Position numbers and translations under genes: made by a program | Shown: positions 4,653 through 5,855 of the stretch, piece by piece | How the letters are laid out: each line of letters opens with the position of its first letter | Numbering within the stretch: the stretch's first letter is position 1 | Assembly (NCBI GenBank): GCA_943355185.1 | Contig: CALREM010000021.1 | Span: 1-5,855, forward strand | Direction of reading: 5' to 3' | DNA length: 5,855 nt | Origin: Candidatus Nomurabacteria bacterium | GTDB taxonomy: Bacteria > Patescibacteriota > Minisyncoccia > Phycocordibacterales > PALSA-1337 | The notes under the pieces: model-generated | Database searches by the model: none | What the model was told of the DNA's origin: nothing | What the model saw: only the letters and a program-made list of their open reading frames with translations

Positions 4653-5744
4653 CTACTTACCCTCGAGGAACTGAAAGACTTTTTCGTTGGTAAGTACCGT
4701 CTCGGCATATACCCCTGCACGTTCACGATCGGAGTCTTTGTAATGTTCCACAATGTGATTTACTTCGGTTTCGATCTCGGCTGCAGACGGAGCAATGTTT
4801 TCTTTCTTAGCAATCTCATTGAGGATGAGTTGGAGTTTTGCTTTCTTCTCGGCATACGGTTTCCATTCGGTACGGAGATCTTCGATCGTCTTCTTTGCAT
4901 GTTTGAGATAATCTTCGAGAGTTACACCCATGCGTTCGATATCATCTTTGAATTGAGCTTCGGTGCGTTTGAGCTCGCTTTCGAGCATCAGGTTTGGAAG
5001 ATCTACGATTGCTTCGGCGACGATTGCATCGGCAATGCGGATGCGACGCTTTTCATTTGAGGAATTCTTTTTTTCTTCGAGAACTAATTCTGCAACTTTT
5101 GTTTTGAACTGTGCTACATTTTCAAACTTGCCGAGAGATTTTACAAAGTCATCGGTGAGAGCGGGGAGGTTGTCTGTAATTATTTTGTCATGTTCTTCGG
5201 GAGTGAGCGTGTCATGATCGTGATCGTCGTGGGCAACACGAGACTTTCGGATGCGGAGGATCGCTTCTTCGATTTCGGTGTCAGTGACTTTCTCTTCCTC
5301 AGTTCCTGATTTTTTCATTTCTGTGGTCGCAAGTTTTGCGTAGTCAGGAAGAGTGATGGTCGGAACAACTGCGGTTGTTGCAGTGAACTCCAGAGCGTTT
5401 CCGGTAGCGAGTTTGGTGATGCGAATTTCAGGACGTCCAATTGCATCGATGTTCTTATCGGTAATAATATCGATGTAGGATTTTGAAACAGCGAGCTCGG
5501 CAGCTTCTTCGAGAATTGCCATTTCACCAACTTTTGAAATAAGAATATTTTCTGGAATCATGCCTTTGCGGAAGCCGTCGACACTGACTGCCTCATTGAT
5601 ATTCTTGAGGGCAAGCGGGCGATATTTTTCCCAGACTTCAGTAGGGATTGATCCGGTAATTTCTACCTGCGATTGCTCGAGATTCTTCGTTGTTGCAGTA
5701 TCATACGATTTCTGAACTGAGGTTATTTTTTCATTTTTTGACAT
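4653..5744 (-). CDS. tig: Trigger factor lacking the FKBP-type PPIase domain
   Basis: A 363-residue trigger factor, about 70 residues shorter than the E. coli protein (432). Trigger factor docks at the ribosomal exit tunnel and shields nascent chains. The N-terminal ribosome-binding domain (about 20-125) carries the docking signature GFRKGMIP at 57-64, with the contact residues F58-R59-K60 intact and a Met where Lys is usual. The linker region (about 128-170) leads into the C-terminal chaperone domain, which starts around LPALTDDFVKSLGKF (193-207) and runs to the end in long charged helices. Between them, the roughly 85-residue FKBP prolyl isomerase domain is missing. A short stretch, with HDDHDHD at 172-178, stands in its place. 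I chose the ATG at 5744; a TTG at 5780 would add 12 residues overlapping the promoter. A residue 1-17 extension precedes the conserved fold. No Shine-Dalgarno sequence is present. Confidence 0.92.
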   Translation of the reverse strand: MSKNEKITSVQKSYDTATTKNLEQSQVEITGSIPTEVWEKYRPLALKNINEAVSVDGFRKGMIPENILISKVGEMAILEEAAELAVSKSYIDIITDKNIDAIGRPEIRITKLATGNALEFTATTAVVPTITLPDYAKLATTEMKKSGTEEEKVTDTEIEEAILRIRKSRVAHDDHDHDTLTPEEHDKIITDNLPALTDDFVKSLGKFENVAQFKTKVAELVLEEKKNSSNEKRRIRIADAIVAEAIVDLPNLMLESELKRTEAQFKDDIERMGVTLEDYLKHAKKTIEDLRTEWKPYAEKKAKLQLILNEIAKKENIAPSAAEIETEVNHIVEHYKDSDRERAGVYAETVLTNEKVFQFLEGK

Positions 5745-5751
5745 AAAAACC

Positions 5752-5780
5752 AGTCTACAGTAAGAGTTCAAAGTCAGCAA
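5752..5780 (-). promoter_or_regulatory. Candidate tig promoter giving a leaderless mRNA
   Basis: On the minus strand, TTGCTG (5780-5775) and TAGACT (5757-5752) are separated by 17 bases, followed by seven bases and then the ATG at 5744. The predicted transcription start is therefore at or within a base or two of the ATG. The boxes match the consensus only moderately (3 and 4 of 6), but the spacing is ideal and repeats the arrangement at clpP. Confidence 0.4.
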
Positions 5781-5807
5781 GGAGCTTCATTTTTTGCATA
5801 TAAAATA

Positions 5808-5833
5808 GGAGTATCGAGTGATACCCCTTTTTT
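5808..5833. terminator. Hairpin terminator upstream of tig
   Basis: GGAGTATC (5808-5815) pairs with GATACCCC (5820-5827) with one A-C mismatch around a four-base loop. It is flanked by six T's on the right (5828-5833) and an AAAATA tract on the left. Read leftward, it would end a minus-strand gene lying beyond the right edge and isolate tig from it. Read rightward, it also has a good T-tract. Confidence 0.65.
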
Positions 5834-5855
5834 ATTTCTACGCTGAGAAGTGATT

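Noticed and set aside
4743..5217. Plus-strand open frames opposite trigger factor, rich in Phe and Ser.
   Set aside because: They are the antisense of the Glu/Lys-rich helices of trigger factor. They have no recognisable domain and are contained entirely within a well-supported gene.
5745..5780. Upstream TTG start for trigger factor adding 12 residues.
   Set aside because: It overlaps the proposed promoter, has no ribosome site, and is unnecessary, because the protein from the ATG at 5744 already extends beyond the conserved N terminus.
1..5855. Possible alternative genetic code with UGA as glycine, as in Gracilibacteria and Absconditabacteria.
   Set aside because: All six frames end in TAA or TAG, which is suggestive, but none of the full-length proteins needs an in-frame TGA, and the glycine tRNA is UCC, not UCA. 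Six stops are too few to show avoidance of TGA.

Overview
This window holds five complete protein genes, one partial gene at its left edge and one tRNA gene. All of the complete proteins look bacterial: an amino-acid-oxidase-type flavoprotein, HU, RNase Y, ClpP and trigger factor. The standard genetic code fits: all six reading frames end in TAA or TAG, no in-frame TGA has to be read through, and the glycine tRNA has anticodon UCC. RNase Y excludes an E. coli-like organism. Together with moderate GC, almost no Shine-Dalgarno sequences, short intergenic regions and a shortened trigger factor, it suggests a Patescibacteria (CPR, Parcubacteria-like) genome. That assignment is inference and the window does not prove it.

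Layout, left to right. Positions 1-204 carry the end of a small membrane/coiled-coil protein on the + strand. It overlaps the start of the flavoprotein (191-1564, +). A tRNA-Gly gene (1586-1659, +) follows at once, with its own plausible promoter inside the last flavoprotein codons. A perfect bidirectional hairpin terminator (1683-1708) then separates the rightward block from a leftward block. The leftward block is RNase Y (2195-3724, -) followed by HU (1805-2077, -), with a good HU promoter between them and two extra hairpins just beyond the HU stop. RNase Y is divergent from clpP (3976-4557, +) across about 250 bases of non-coding DNA. clpP is convergent with trigger factor (4653-5744, -), and the two share a perfect 12-bp bidirectional terminator (4599-4630). 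A further hairpin at the right edge probably ends a leftward gene lying outside the window.

Functionally, the right half is a protein and RNA quality-control cluster. It combines a nascent-chain chaperone (trigger factor), a protease core (ClpP) and the membrane-anchored endoribonuclease that starts mRNA decay (RNase Y). In many bacteria tig and clpP are co-directional in a tig-clpP-clpX order; here they are neighbours but tail to tail.

The points most worth a second look are these. Trigger factor appears to lack its FKBP-type prolyl isomerase domain and has a short His/Asp-rich linker in its place. The clpP and tig promoters sit so close to their ATGs that both mRNAs would be leaderless. 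ClpP has substitutions in its otherwise very conserved oxyanion-hole loop. No mobile element, CRISPR array or clearly new multi-gene system was found.
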